The translations under genes and the position numbers were made by a program. DNA of 64,000 bases from Undaria pinnatifida (taxonomy: Eukaryota > Sar > Phaeophyceae > Laminariales > Alariaceae). Location: contig JABAKD010000029.1 in assembly GCA_012845835.1 (NCBI GenBank), positions 6,227,905 to 6,291,904 on the forward strand, in the 5' to 3' direction. Shown piece after piece: positions 46,172 through 57,196 of the stretch; position 1 is the first letter of the stretch, and every line of letters begins with the position of its first letter. The notes beneath the pieces were generated by a model, which did no database searches, was not told where the DNA came from, and saw only the letters and a program-made list of their open reading frames with translations.

Positions 46172-47335
46172 TTATAAAAAGTGAAAATTCACTCCATCCA
46201 TCTGTGAGATCGAGGATTTTGTCGAAATTCATTTTTGCAAGCTGTGTGTGGTACTTCGATCGCGCGTATTACGGGTTGTGTGTCCTCATTAAAGAAATAG
46301 GTCGGCGACTCCCCTTGCAACTACAGTGTAGCTATCAGGGTCAACAGGGTAGTGTTAGTCAGTCTGTGCGCAAAAACTATAAAACCCGTTTCTGAGGGGG
46401 ACAAAATCTGACAGCTGTGGAAGGAAATGCATCCGCTTATCAAGTGAATCCTGTAAGTCGAATATCCGGTGAGGGTGAGGGCGGAGGTTTGAAGGACGTG
46501 GGGGCCTGGTTTTATTCAAAAGGGAGCGGGGTTGGAGGGGGAGGGGGGGGCGGACGGGCGGGCGGGTGGGCAATTTGTGCGTGGCAACGACAAATTTTTC
46601 GAGGGGATAAATATGACAGTTTTGGGAAAAGCACCAGTTTATCGTGAAGGGGGGAGGGATGGGGCGGGGTTGGGGTGGGTGGGGCAGCTCAATATGTGCG
46701 TGGAAACCATACATTCTTTCAAGGGGAAAAATGTGACGGTTTAGGAAAAAATGCATCACTTTGTCATGTATATCCTGGGGTAGGTAGTAAAATAAATGAG
46801 TAGAGGGCGGAGTGTTTCAGGGGTGGAGGTTGGATGGGGGGGGGGGGTTGGGAGGCACGGGGTGGGGGCGGGGCGGGAAGGGGTGGGGGGTTGGGGGCGG
46901 GGGGTGGAAGGGGCGGGAGGGGGGGGGGGGGGGGGGAGGGCTTTAGGTGGCATAGATGTAGGGGTTTGTTGTACGTGTGGTACTAGGTCCAGGCGATACT
47001 GCGGGTGGTGGGGAAAGAGGGGGCGTTCGAGGCGGGGGACGGGGGGGGTGAAAAGCAGCGGCATTGATGGCTCTAGAAAGATTATGAGGTGATATCCAGT
47101 GGGTGAAGTGTTTATTAATCTGGCGAATTTCGATATTTGGTGGGGCGTTTGAGCAAGGGAGAGCGAGAAGAGGGGGGGGGGGGGGGGGGGTTGGAGGTTT
47201 GGGTCACATATAAAATTCAAATACACTCCGGCTGTAAGATCAAAGATATGTAGGGGCTTGTTATACGCGTGGTGCTAGGTGTAGGCGATCGTGCGGGTGG
47301 TGGGAAAAAAAGGGGCGTTGGAGGGGGGGGGTAAT
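46172..47335 (+). mobile_element. TIR-family element, copy at 46.2 kb, plus partial second module
   Basis: Left end GAAAATTCACTCCATCCATCTGTG, full conserved left block, several AATATGTGCGTGGAAAC modules, and an extreme G-tract belt (46845-46940). A second left end without its flank (ATACACTCCGGCTGTAAGATC) appears at about 47220, followed by another short interior module to 47335. Confidence 0.72.
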
Positions 47336-48994
47336 TAGTCTGATTTTTGAATGCATTGATGTGGACAAAGTAGTAGGTGATTCATCAGTTCGATCGCTGG
47401 ATCCCGACAATTTTGCGGGTGACATGTGATGGGCTGTGAAAGGTTTCAACACGACGGATATATATGAAATACGTGCGGATAAAGCCTGCGACTAGTTCTT
47501 GCATTTGGGCGCGATGTTAACTTAGAAACGTTCGTTGTTTCTGTTGACCTACCATGTCTTGGCACGATTGTCGGCGTTGCTAATTTTTCAAAATACTTCG
47601 GTCCTAGGTAGCATGTTTGATGTGTATATCATAAATGCATGTTTTGGGTTATTGTAATTGAGAGTCTCGGTTGCAAGTTTCATTCCTCAATGGACTTCGT
47701 CGAGAGGACAAAACATCCCATGGAGATAACAATATTAAGAGCCAACATTACATATAGCTAACGTTGTTGTAAGTCTCAGATGTATCGTAACGTCTTTGGT
47801 CACGTTCGTTGATGAAGACGTTGCAACCTACGTACGTAGCTTGGACACCTCCATGCTCATATGCACCCCCTTTTCAACCCACAATTTCCCAGTAATCGAC
47901 GTGCAGAGTCTATATATGTCACATACACCTGCTTCCCAACCAAAAAAATCCAAACGTAGCATGCGTAATTTACACACATTTTCCGGTTAACTCGAATTCA
48001 CGAGTCCATGGCATCAATTTACCCACACGTAACTCATATCTCAACGTGCCCACACACATAGTTTAGTCAGGTACGACAGTGCATTAGAATCTTGTACTCT
48101 ATGGCTACAGCTAGGCCTACGTCACTACGTTTCCAGTTATATAAGCCAACACCCTGCCCCCCCCCCCCCTTCCCCACTCTTGTATCGATATATTCCCACA
48201 AACGGCGGTTGCTCATTTCTCTATATGACACTTTGTAACAATATAAATTTGAGGACAGGCGAAGTGACCATTCCCATAAATCATGTATAGCTTCCGTAAT
48301 TCAATCGATCGTTCTTAAAGATAATGAAACGTACAAAGACGTACCCCAATCATCACTTAGTAGTTTTTCATACCAGGGTGCTTGACCTTCTGCTTCGATA
48401 CATCTTCAAACCACCATAGTGACCAACCACCAATACTTGTCACCTACAACCGGGTCATGCACTCTATATATGGTCGGCTTTATCGCCGTGTTTTTTCAGT
48501 ATATAAATAAATGGCTTAAATGTTGGAGTTTGCTCGGCAAACGATCCTTGACATAGCCATATCGAAGCATGTCCATCATCAAGTTAGCTGCTGCTACCTG
48601 GAAGAAATGAACTTCCGAGCACCAAATTTCAAATCGACAAAGTTGGCTATGAATGGTGGGTTGCATACAAACACTCCTTTGAAAACCGTGTTTCAATGTG
48701 GGGGTATCTACGGTACTGTTTCAGTGTCTCCATGTGGTCCCATTTATCATACATTCGAATTTGCGACGCTCCAGGCGTACTTTGAAGAATCTCCGTATCG
48801 AGGAAAGGCACTGTTTGCTCTCTTTGTTCGTTGGTGATAGATACAGGGTTCGTAAATATCTCAACCTCGTCATCGAGGATGTGTTCCGGATACAGTCTAC
48901 CATAACCCCTCCCCCCTCCTCACTTTCTCGATTATCAACTTGTTAAAAAATAGAACCTTTCCTATTTCAAATTTCGGTAGGTCTGGTCCTACCG
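47336..48994. other. No firmly supported gene; one open frame
   Basis: AT-rich non-repeat DNA. A plus frame 48520-48837 (105 codons, MLEFARQTILDIAISKHVHH..., ending LFALFVRW) looks moderately protein-like, but no domain is known to me and a minus frame overlaps it. Otherwise nothing. Confidence 0.3.
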
Positions 48995-49185
48995 TAGTAA
49001 TTTAAAAATTAAAATTCACTCCTCCAGCTGTGAGATCGAATATTTTGTCGAATGTCATCTTTGCAAGCTGTGTGTGATACTTCGATCGCGCGTATTACGG
49101 GTTGTGTGTCCTCATTAGAGATATAGGGTCGTCGACTCGCCTTGCAACACTACAGTGTAGCTATCAGGGTCAACAGGGTGATACC
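48995..49185 (+). repeat. TIR-family left-end fragment
   Basis: AAAATTCACTCCTCCAGCTGTGAG through TATCAGGGTCAACAGGGTGA, then breaks off. Confidence 0.75.
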
Positions 49186-49443
49186 GTAGTTATTATGTTA
49201 TTTATTAATCTCTGAGTGTTACTGCCGTACTGTTCAATAAACTCTTAAGGGGGTAAAGAGGTTCAATGTCGTTCCTCGTACGGATTTTATTTTAGGCAAT
49301 TGAGTTCATGAATGAACGCAAAATCGTTCGCTAAATCGGGTGTGGGTGCAGTGCCCATGAATATGCCTGATAATTGCGTATATACCACTCGTCAAACATC
49401 GTACAAACCCTTCGTCTAGTACGAAGTTAATCCATTATCACAG

Positions 49444-49649
49444 TTTGGTCTCCTCTTCACGATAATATGCGTGTTCATTAATATCATGTTGCTCCCCCGC
49501 CCCGCGGGGGAGGGTGACGGGGGTGGAAACTGACGGCTCACCCTCGTCCGGTTTTCTTCTCGTCCCTCCCCCTCCCTCGCTCCCTCTCCCAGCTATTGTA
49601 CGCGGCTGACCTGTCGCCTACCAGACAGATAACCTCAACAACCAGAAGC
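49444..49649 (-). repeat. Split direct repeat B2 of the YR element (outer end)
   Basis: 206 bp copy of B1. The element boundary is put at its outer edge; 145 bp of unrelated C-rich sequence separates it from A2. Confidence 0.85.
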
Positions 49650-49794
49650 CCCCTCCCCCTTCCGGAAGGACCTACACACACCGGAAGATGAAGGAATCAA
49701 TCCTTGCCCTTCCTTCTTTTCCTCCTCTCGCCCCCCTCCCACTCCCCTCCGCTTGAGCTCTCCTGCTCGTGAAGCAATCGGGTGGGAGGGTGGG

Positions 49795-50074
49795 AGATTG
49801 CGATTGGTGTCTCCCCGTGCCGCCTCTCTACCCCTATGCTCCTGCCGACGTCTTCTACCTACTGATACTGCTGCTGCTGTCGCTGCTGCGTGGGCGCCAC
49901 TCCCTTCTTCCTCTGCCGGTTGTTGTGTCCGATACTCGCTGCTGGTGTGCTGCTGCTGTGCTACGTTGATGCGGCTGAGGTCCTTCTATTTTTCCCGCTA
50001 TTCCTCGCCCATGCTACCCGGTTCTCCGATATTTCCTCTTCGTCCCGCCAAACTCCAGACTGTTCCAACATTCT
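49795..50074 (-). repeat. Split direct repeat A2 of the YR element
   Basis: 280 bp copy of A1, lying directly beside B1 (6 bp apart). Confidence 0.88.
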
Positions 50075-50080
50075 AAACAT

Positions 50081-50287
50081 TTTGGTCTCCTCTTCACGAA
50101 AAATATGCATGCGTATAAATATTATGGAGTTCCCCCGCCCCGCGGGGAAGAGTGGGAGGGGTGGAAACTGACGGCTCACCCTCGTTCGGTTTTCCTTGCC
50201 CCCCTTCCCCTCCCTAGCTTCCTCTCCCAGCTATTGTACGCGGCTGACCTGCCGCCTACCCGACAGATAACCTCACCAACCAGAAGC
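50081..50287 (-). repeat. Split direct repeat B1 of the YR element
   Basis: 207 bp, aligned with 49444-49649: TTTGGTCTCCTCTTCACGA, CCCCCGCCCCGCGGGG, GGTGGAAACTGACGGCTCAC, CAGCTATTGTACGCGGCTGA, CAACCAGAAG. Confidence 0.88.
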
Positions 50288-50329
50288 TCATTCGGAAGCC
50301 GCGTTCTAAGCCCGCGCCTACCCTATTCT

Positions 50330-50356
50330 ACCCCCCCCCCCCCCCCCCCCCCCCCC
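50330..50356. repeat. 27-base poly(C) run at the recombinase 3' end
   Basis: Uninterrupted C-run on the plus strand (poly-G on the coding strand) directly after the recombinase stop. Confidence 0.9.
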
Positions 50357-51463
50357 TATCTCGTCCCTTGTCCCGGCTGTCTGCCCGGGGCTCCTGACCT
50401 CCCTACCAATATCCTCGACAACCAAAGGGAGTCTTCCATATTCGATCTCACGTACCCCTTGCTTGCCTGCGACGCCTACCTTCCTTCCTTCTGGACCACC
50501 CACGGCTGTGCTCCCATCTCCGCCAGCCTTGTCACTCCCTCTATCCTTCCGGAGTGCAGCGCGAACCAGCTCTCCCACTGCCCTCTTCGCTCGCTTCTTG
50601 CATTTCCTCTCCACTCGCTCTAGCCCGCTCCTTAGCAAAACGTCGCTTGACCTTTCGTCCAGACCTTTCATCTTCCCCCGCTCCTGTATGTCATCAGCGG
50701 GGCGTTTTCCCCCCTGGAACCGTCTTCCCGTAGTAGCCTACTAGCTCCACCATCAGGTCCACTACGTTCCCTTCCGCCCCGCCCCCGACCCCCCCGGATC
50801 CTTTTGTTCTCACGGCTACCGCGCCTTTTCTCCCCTGATCTCCCTTCCCCGCCTTGAAACGGGTCTCCACCATATTCGCGGCTTTCCTCCTTCCCGGTCC
50901 CAGCTGCACCCCTTTCTCGACGAAGGCCACATCTCCCCTCACCAAGCAGTGAACTCCATGCACCTTTCATCCTTCCTCCGCGAATAGTTCCGAGGCCCTC
51001 AGGAGCATTTAATATGTCAGTGCCAGCCCGATCCACACGATGCTCCCCCCTACCCCTCACGCGCCGATACTCTCCTCCATCACTCTGATCATCTCCCACG
51101 TCAGCGGCCTCCTTACTTGTGCCTGGTTCCCCGCCTCCGCATGGGCCCTTCTGATCCTTTCTTCACTGCCTGAATCCTGAGGTGCTTTAGCGGCAGAGGC
51201 AGCCCCCCCCACTGCTAGTGATGAAAGTTAACCGCCATCAACTTCCCTGCCACTGTCGCCTCATTCCTTTCCGCGCAGCAGTATGCCACAAACTCTCTCA
51301 GCTCCTCCACCAGCTCCCACTCGCCCAGTTCCTTCCCTGACCAGTTCCCTTTTCCCCTCATCATTCTGCAACTTACCCACATTCTCCAACCTTGCGCATA
51401 ATTCTTTTTTGTCAACTTCGCAACCCGCCCAAGTCCGTAGCCGCGTGAAAAATCTCCGAACAC
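50356..51463 (-). pseudogene. YR element tyrosine recombinase, frameshifted with an internal stop
   Basis: N-terminal SAM-like domain: LTKKNYAQGWRMWVSC ... FVAYCCAERNEATVAGKL (51430-51240). Catalytic part: LLRASELFAEEG (box A Arg, about 51000), VRGDVAFVEKGVQL, FKAGKGDQGRKGAV, then FALHSGRIEGVTRLAEMG (His and Arg of H-x-x-R, about 50550), and KGYVR with the nucleophilic Tyr (about 50455). The box usually reading GRW is GR-stop: TAG for TGG. At least two frameshifts lie between 51220 and 50960. All catalytic residues but that Trp position are visible. Integrates the circular cDNA in intact relatives. Confidence 0.82.
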
Positions 51464-52535
51464 ATCTCCTTTCCTTCCGATCTAAGCTCCTGGGCCTGCC
51501 ACGGGACGGGGAGGCATTCTTTGGTCAGCCTCGATTGGATTTCGTCTTCCTTCCACCTCGTTATCTCGTCTGCTAACCCGTTCTCCACCCCCCGCACGTG
51601 CTTTGCCTGGAAGCACCACCCTCATCTCTGCTCCAACACCCCCACAATTCTCATCACCCCTTCCGATATCAGTTCCCCGTTTCCTCCTTGCAATTCTTTA
51701 CCCACTGAACCGCGGACGAGCTATCCCCCCTCCTCAGTACTGGCTCTCCCACCCTCCCCGGCCTATCCTTCCTGACAACGATCATCACGAATGCCGTCAT
51801 CACCATCTCGAGCACCTCCAGAACATTGATGGATATCCTGTTCACGTGCTCCCTTCTCCTTGTCCTGACTGTCCCCGCTCTCTCTTCCTCGATCAGGTGG
51901 TACCTCCAATATCCCCCCGTCTCCAGCCATAGCTCCCCTATTGCCTCGAATGATGCGTCGGAAAACCAGGTCCTTTTATGAGGCTGTTTCACGAACCGGA
52001 AGAACGGTGGCGCCAACTCCTCCCCCCGCCCGGCCAAGCCCTCCGTCATGCACCATCTCCACCACTCCACGCCCGCCATGAAATCTTCCGTCAGATATAT
52101 CACCCTCCCTGCCTCTGCCTTCTTCCTGTCCCTTCCCCAGCCCCCCCCCATTTTCTCCTGCCCATTCAGATGCAGCTTGCTCAGCTGCAGAAGCCGCCGC
52201 ACGAAACACCGCCCTGGTCTGATCACGTACGCCACGTGGTGCAGTTTACCTGCCAGCACGAGGACCTCCCGTACAATCGCCCTGCTCCTCTCCTCGGGCC
52301 ACTCCTGAAGCATCTCCCGTAGCCCGATGATCTTCCTTCCCGGTAAGGATATCGTCATTCTCTCCGTGTCTAAGTCAAAACCCAGCACCTCCTGCCGGGG
52401 GGCCCAATCCGTCACCTTTTTATGTGACAGCAGAGGCTCCTCTCCCACTGCCCTCTCTCCCATCGTTTGATGGTGATTCAACGCCAGTGCCTGTGACATC
52501 ACTAAGCACCTCTCCCCGCCTGCTTCCCGCTTCAA
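51412..52535 (-). pseudogene. YR element RT thumb and RNase H
   Basis: Frame 52535-51669 (288 codons) starts after the broken YxDD box: LGFDLDT, then GKLHHVAYVIRPGRCFVRRL (thumb), then RNase H with WFSDASFEAIGEL (first Asp), SINVLEVLEM (Glu) and RGDSSSAVQWVKN (Asp). A frameshift near 51665 leads to VENGLADEITRW (last Asp) in 51597-51412. All four RNase H acidic residues are kept although the frame is broken. The start is not a true initiation site; the segment belongs to one pol polyprotein. Confidence 0.82.
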
Positions 52536-53560
52536 ACCTCCACCGAAACCGCATTATCCATGAAAAAACTACCCACGCTGGGTCCTCCTCCCCTCCCCCT
52601 TCCACCTACTCGACTATGCAGCCCGGTGGCAGCGGTTCTACCGCTACTCCCGTATGCCCCGCTTTGGACATGTGCTGTGGCCTCTTTGCCAGCGGCTAGG
52701 ATTGTCGCCGATGCCTTCGTCGTCTGCCGCTGTTCCCGCTGTCTGCCTGCTGGATCGCGCTGGCGATCACACCCCACCACCCTGGGATCCCCCTCCATCC
52801 GAACAGCAACCGCAAGTCTATAAACAAATACCCTCCCAGCACGTACCCGAAGTTTGCTGCACCTGCTGGACGCACTCTTCACGCCCATTTTCTGTATCAG
52901 GATCCTTTTACCTGTCCCGAATTTGTCCCGCAGCCCCATCAACCCTCTTGATAATTTGGCCCATCACACCCGCCAGGTGGCATTCTGGAATCTGGTCCCA
53001 GTACGTCGTCTCGTTCACCGGCTGTCTCCCATCCCCCCGGTTTGCTCCGGTTCTCTGCTGAACGTCGAATCATGGACTATCCTCTTCTTAACTTTTTCTT
53101 CCACCACCTCGACAGGATTAGTCCGCAAACCTCGCACGCCCCGCGCTACTTTCACCGGCATCACGATCGCTCTCCTTTTCTTGACGTCTCCCACTGCATT
53201 CCCCCACACGTCGGCCACGTGCTTTCAGGCGCTGCTATGATTCCCGTATGCCAGTTCCCGCTCGAGATTACCTCCGGGTCCCACATCCACCGGCACGCCT
53301 ACCCTCGCCATCTGTTCCAGCAGTGCGAACGGGTCGACCTTGTGTCGTTCGCGGAACAATTTTCTTCACGCGCTCTGGCGTCAATATGTGGTGCGCGCAG
53401 CTCTCCACCTAACGCCCACACCACCTTCCTTACGTTCTTTACTTTCCTTAGTGGCATCTCTTCTCCCAACCGAGCCACGACTCCCAGCAGTCGATCTCTT
53501 TCGACTGCGTCTTCCCCTGTCTTCCCGACGAGCCCCATTACGCTCCTCCACCTTAGGACC
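52440..53560 (-). pseudogene. YR element reverse transcriptase, catalytic sites lost
   Basis: Upstream conserved part (53580-53350): GEDAVERDRLLGVVARLGEE and MPLRKVKNVRKVVWALGGEL. Fingers: VKKRIVHDSTFS (about 53075). Palm: motif A reads KMGVKSA where DIRS-order RTs have K-D-V-A, so the catalytic Asp is Gly. The YxDD site reads FFMDNAVSVEV (about 52540-52570), the second Asp being Asn. After it come WAPRQEVLGFDLDTERMTIS and the thumb. Frame changes near 53300, 52950, 52800 and 52535. RNA-dependent DNA synthesis is not possible for this copy. Confidence 0.8.
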
Positions 53561-53689
53561 ACCTCCCGTTCCTCGCCCTTGAACTCGTGCGCCGACCCGT
53601 GGCTACGCCCTGTCCCGCCCCCCCCGTGGGTAGCTCCTTCTCTACGCCCCGCTCCTTCGGCCCCGTTACCGAAATCTCCCCGTTGCTGA

Positions 53690-54320
53690 GCGTGTACGGC
53701 CTCATTGTCGTCCGCTCCCCCTTTGTCTTTGCGGAGCCCCGTCGTCGCGCTCCCTCCCAGCCTGGTTTTGTACGGCCCCGTTGCCGCCCGCCCTTCACCC
53801 CCTTTTCCCCGCAAGGCCCCGTTGCCAAGCCCCTCCCCCCCCTTGGTCTTGTACGGCCCCATCGCCGCCCACTCCCGCCCCTTTTATTTTCGCGGCCCCG
53901 TTGCCGCGTTCTGCTCAGGCCTGGACGTGTGCGAGCCCGTTGCCGCCGCCCCCCCCCCCCCCCCTATCTTTGCGCGGCCCCTTTGCCGCGCTCCCCCCGG
54001 CCGGGTCGTGTACGGTCTCGTTGCCGTACAGCCCCCCCCCCTTTTTTCGCGACCCCTTTGTCGCGTACCCCGCGTTTGTTTGATCCCGCGGCCTGGCCGC
54101 CGTCGCTCTGCGCGGCCTCGTTGCCGCGTCCCCTCCCGGCCTGATCTGCGTGTGCGACCCGGTTGTTGCACCCCTCCCCCCCATTTATTTGCGCGGCCCC
54201 GTTACCGCGCTTCCCCCCGGCCGGGTCGTGTACGGTTCCGTTACCGCACCCCCCCCCCAACCTTGTGCGTGGCGTCTTTGCGTCGCACCCCTCATTTTTT
54301 TGAGCTCGCGGCCTCGCCGC
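53690..54320 (-). repeat. ~60 bp GC-rich minisatellite inside the YR element
   Basis: About ten units, on the plus strand GCGGCCCCGTTGCCGCGC with a C-run and CGGCC-GGTCGTGTACGG; on the coding strand it encodes Gly-rich GNGA/ATGP repeats. It separates the gag-like part from the RT. Confidence 0.8.
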
Positions 54321-54850
54321 CATCGCTCCCCCCTTTTTCCAGTTCGGTACTTATTACTCCCGGCCTTCCCGCCTCGATACCACTAGCTTCTCCTTCCTGT
54401 TCCTGTACAGTTCGTTTCCTGTACCCTCCTGCCCCCCTTCCTCTCGCGCGCCCTAACCCCCGTGTTCCTATATTTTCTTTGCAACCCACTGCCTTTCCCT
54501 TTCCTTTCCTTTCCTTATGTCTCACCTTCCTGTTCCTGTTCCCCTCTGGTTCCCCACCACTACCTCCTCCCCCCTTCGAGCCCCTCATTTTCTTCACCTG
54601 GGTTGACTGGTCTGACCGACCTCGGTGTCGGCCCTCCCGCGTTGTTGGTCTCCCAACCTGTCTGGTTCGCCCGGTGGCCCTCTCTGTGCTTGCATTCGCC
54701 CCCCGGTCCCCGTTGGTCCGTGGCTTGCCCTGCGTTCTGGCAGGGCCCGTACCTTCATTCGTCCTTCTTGCCCTTCTTCTCCCTCGCCCCCTCCCCCCCC
54801 CAGGGCAGCTCGCTTCTCACCCCTTCCCCCCGCCACCCGCTCATATTTCC

Positions 54851-55600
54851 TTATTTCTCGCCCCTGTGCTCGAACTTGCAGTCCCCCCACTTTTCCATGT
54901 GCGGAAAGGGCTTGCCGATCTTAAAGGAGTAACACTCCCTGCTTCCCCCCCCGTCCTTCCTTTCTTCACCCTTGCGTTTTCCTGCTACACCCCTCTCCCC
55001 CCGCCTGGCTTCCCACCGCCGGTTGCCCTCTTCGTACTCCCCCACCCCCCCCCTTTCCTCCCTACCCTAGCCCTCCACTCACCCCCCCCCCTCATGTATA
55101 GCGGCGCCACGTCCAGCCACGCCCGTGTTGCTTTAAACTCCGGGACTGGTAGAGGCCGGGCCTCGTCTGCCGTCGGCCACGTGCTCTCCCTCCACTTCAG
55201 CCCCAGCACTTGCGTCCGCACCTCTTCCCCCAACTCCGCTAAGTCCATATTGAATCGCGTCACGAACTCATCCTGGAAGAACTCCGACTCTACCACCCTC
55301 CTGTTCGTCACGAAAAAATGATTTAGCCCTTCCTTCATGCTGTGGAATGGTCTCCCTCATTGACTCCCCACCCGTCCCAACGCTTCCCGCCCCATCTTCG
55401 TGTGCACGTCCGTCGCGAGCCTTGCCATGTACAGAATCACCCCCAGAGTAGCCTCCACCCTGTGTGGCAAGGCTGTCCCCCCCGCTCTCCAGCGCAACCC
55501 CGACTTCTTTGTCCTCGAATACATGGTCATGTCTAGGTCGGAAAAACGCATCAGGTCCCCTTCTCCTTTCCTGTTCATAAAGAACCCTCACTGCACAACG
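54851..55600 (-). pseudogene. YR element gag-like middle segment with a zinc-finger-like motif, frameshifted
   Basis: Successive minus frames: 55578-55357 (FSDLDMTMYSRTKKSGLRWR), 55338-54985 (FFVTNRRVVESEFFQDEFVT), then 54945-54865, where a Cys, a second Cys 18 residues on and a His in CKFEH recall a CCCH finger lacking its middle Cys. Two frame changes separate the pieces, so this copy cannot make one protein. The role is inferred: nucleic-acid-binding gag-like protein. Confidence 0.5.
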
Positions 55601-56099
55601 AAGATATCGCCCGTTTCATCACCGAACCCAATGGCGGTAGTCCCCCGTCTGCCCTGATTACCCCCCACATGACCATCCCCATGTCCATCACCTCTTCTCA
55701 TTATGATGGTTCCGGCTCCCTGAAGTACCTGCTGGGCCCTGGGCCCCTGTCCGCTCGCGTTTCTCCCCACTTCCGCCCTTCGCCTCCGACCCTTGCTCAT
55801 TTTTCCCACCACGGTGCCGCCTCCTTGTCCTCCCATCCTCGCTTCCCATTAGCCCTTCCTCTCGTCGTCGCCCAGTAGCCGTCTTCGGCCATTTGCCCCG
55901 TCCATGCGCCTCTACCCTTTCGTCACTAAACTACCGGCCTTCCTCAGCTGCTCTAACCCTGTGCTGGCATTTCCCTTTTCCCCCCTCTATATCCGCCCTC
56001 CTTGTTCCGGTCCCCCCCTCCTGCGTCCCCAATAGCCGCCCTCGGCTGTAGGTTTTGTGATCGGATCTCCACCCCTTCCTTCCCACCCTCTCATGTCTT

Positions 56100-56783
56100 T
56101 CAGTCCCAAATGCTTCCAGTAGCCGTCCTCCGCTGTGGGTTCTTTTTGCGGGCCCCTGCTTCCTGCTTCCCATCTTCCGACCTTTTGGCTGTGCCTTCGT
56201 CGTTCGGCGGCATTATTTGAGAGTAAAATTTGTCTCGTTCTTCCCCTAACCACCCTGGCCTCCGTGTCATATGAAATCCCCTGCGTTCGTGGGGGTGGCC
56301 CATGTTTTTATGTTCCTCCGGCTGGCGGTCGCGGTCCTGCCTCCTCGGCTCTTCGTACCGCTCCTGCTGTTGTTTGTTACTCACAAGTTCATCCATTTCG
56401 TTGGTCATGTCCTTACTCGTTTCTCGGGCGCGCATCCTTCTACCAACCTCCTTTTCGAACTCGCTCTTAAGTATTGTCTTCCACCTCTCTCCCGCTCCTC
56501 TACTTTCACTTTCATCTCTCTCCTTTCCCAGGTCTTCATGAATTTGGTTCTTACCGTTGCCCTCCTTCCGGGAGCCCGCTGTTTGGTCCCCTGGCTTTCG
56601 TATCTCCCGCACGCCCTCGACGCTCCCCTTTGATCTCCTTGCTTCTTCCCTCCTCTCCAGCTCTTCTTTCCTCATGCACTCCGTCTCTTCCAGCTCCTTC
56701 CGCAGCTTTCTGATCTTCGCCTGGAAACCTGCTTCCCGTTCCTGTGAAAATGACATATCCTCGTAAACCTCTCTCCCAGCCAT
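56100..56783 (-). CDS. YR element ORF1: coiled-coil protein
   Basis: 227 codons, starting 5 bp inside repeat A1. Very rich in Glu, Lys and Arg with heptad-like spacing (FQAKIRKLRKELEETECMRK at about residues 20-40), so a long coiled coil is likely for the first half; the C-terminal half is Pro/Arg/Lys-rich. It occupies the gag/ORF1 place. Further minus frames (55870-56250) repeat a TAE-GYW motif three times (PTAEDGYW, PTAEGGYW, MAEDGYW), suggesting that the original ORF went on past this stop. Not similar to a domain I can name. Confidence 0.6.
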   Translation of the reverse strand: MAGREVYEDMSFSQEREAGFQAKIRKLRKELEETECMRKEELERREEARRSKGSVEGVREIRKPGDQTAGSRKEGNGKNQIHEDLGKERDESESRGAGERWKTILKSEFEKEVGRRMRARETSKDMTNEMDELVSNKQQQERYEEPRRQDRDRQPEEHKNMGHPHERRGFHMTRRPGWLGEERDKFYSQIMPPNDEGTAKRSEDGKQEAGARKKNPQRRTATGSIWD

Positions 56784-56788
56784 TATTC

Positions 56789-57087
56789 AGATTGCGATTG
56801 GTGTCTCCCCGTGCCGCCTCTCTACCCCTATGCGCTCCTGCCGACGTCTTCTCCCTACAGCTACTGCTGCTGCTGTCGCTGCTGCGTGGGCGCTACTCCC
56901 TTCTTCCTCTACCGGTTGTTGTGTCCGATACTCGCTGCTGGTGTGCTGCTGCTGTGCTACGTTGTTGCTGCTGAAATCCTCCTATTTTTCACGCTATTCT
57001 TCCCCCTGGAACCATCCCCCCCTGTGCTACCCGGTTCTCCGATATTTCCTCTTCGTTCCGCCAAGCTCCAGACTCTTCTGACATTCT
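56789..57087 (-). repeat. Split direct repeat A1 of the YR element
   Basis: 299 bp, aligns to 49795-50074 from AGATTGCGATTGGTGTCTCC to GACATTCT with about 20 bp of extra sequence (CCCTGGAACCATCCCCCC). It ends 5 bp before the ORF1 start codon. Confidence 0.88.
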
Positions 57088-57196
57088 TACGTCTCAGCTC
57101 GACCGACATTCAACACCTTTTATTGTTGGTCATTTCGTTAGTATTACAGGAAGTCTGAGAGACCAGTGTATTATGATGGTGTTTGGTTCCTGTTCA

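Larger units (their letters stand above)
49444..57087 (-). mobile_element. Ngaro/PAT-like tyrosine-recombinase retrotransposon with split direct repeats, 7.6 kb
   Basis: Read on the minus strand: A1 (57087-56789), ORFs, B1 (50287-50081), A2 (50074-49795), 145 bp spacer, B2 (49649-49444). Split direct repeats of this order define PAT and Ngaro elements of the DIRS order, which integrate with a tyrosine recombinase instead of an integrase. The coding order is coiled-coil ORF1, gag-like parts, RT, RNase H, tyrosine recombinase. No methyltransferase is seen between RNase H and recombinase, which favours Ngaro over DIRS/PAT. The coding strand is strongly purine-rich (the plus strand reads C/T). 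Several frameshifts and stops show decay. Confidence 0.85.

Noticed and set aside
53705..55321. 538-codon plus-strand ORF rich in Pro, Ser and Leu
   Set aside because: It is the antisense shadow of the purine-rich YR element. The minus strand carries the gag-like and Gly-repeat frames, and the composition is that of a C/T-rich strand.
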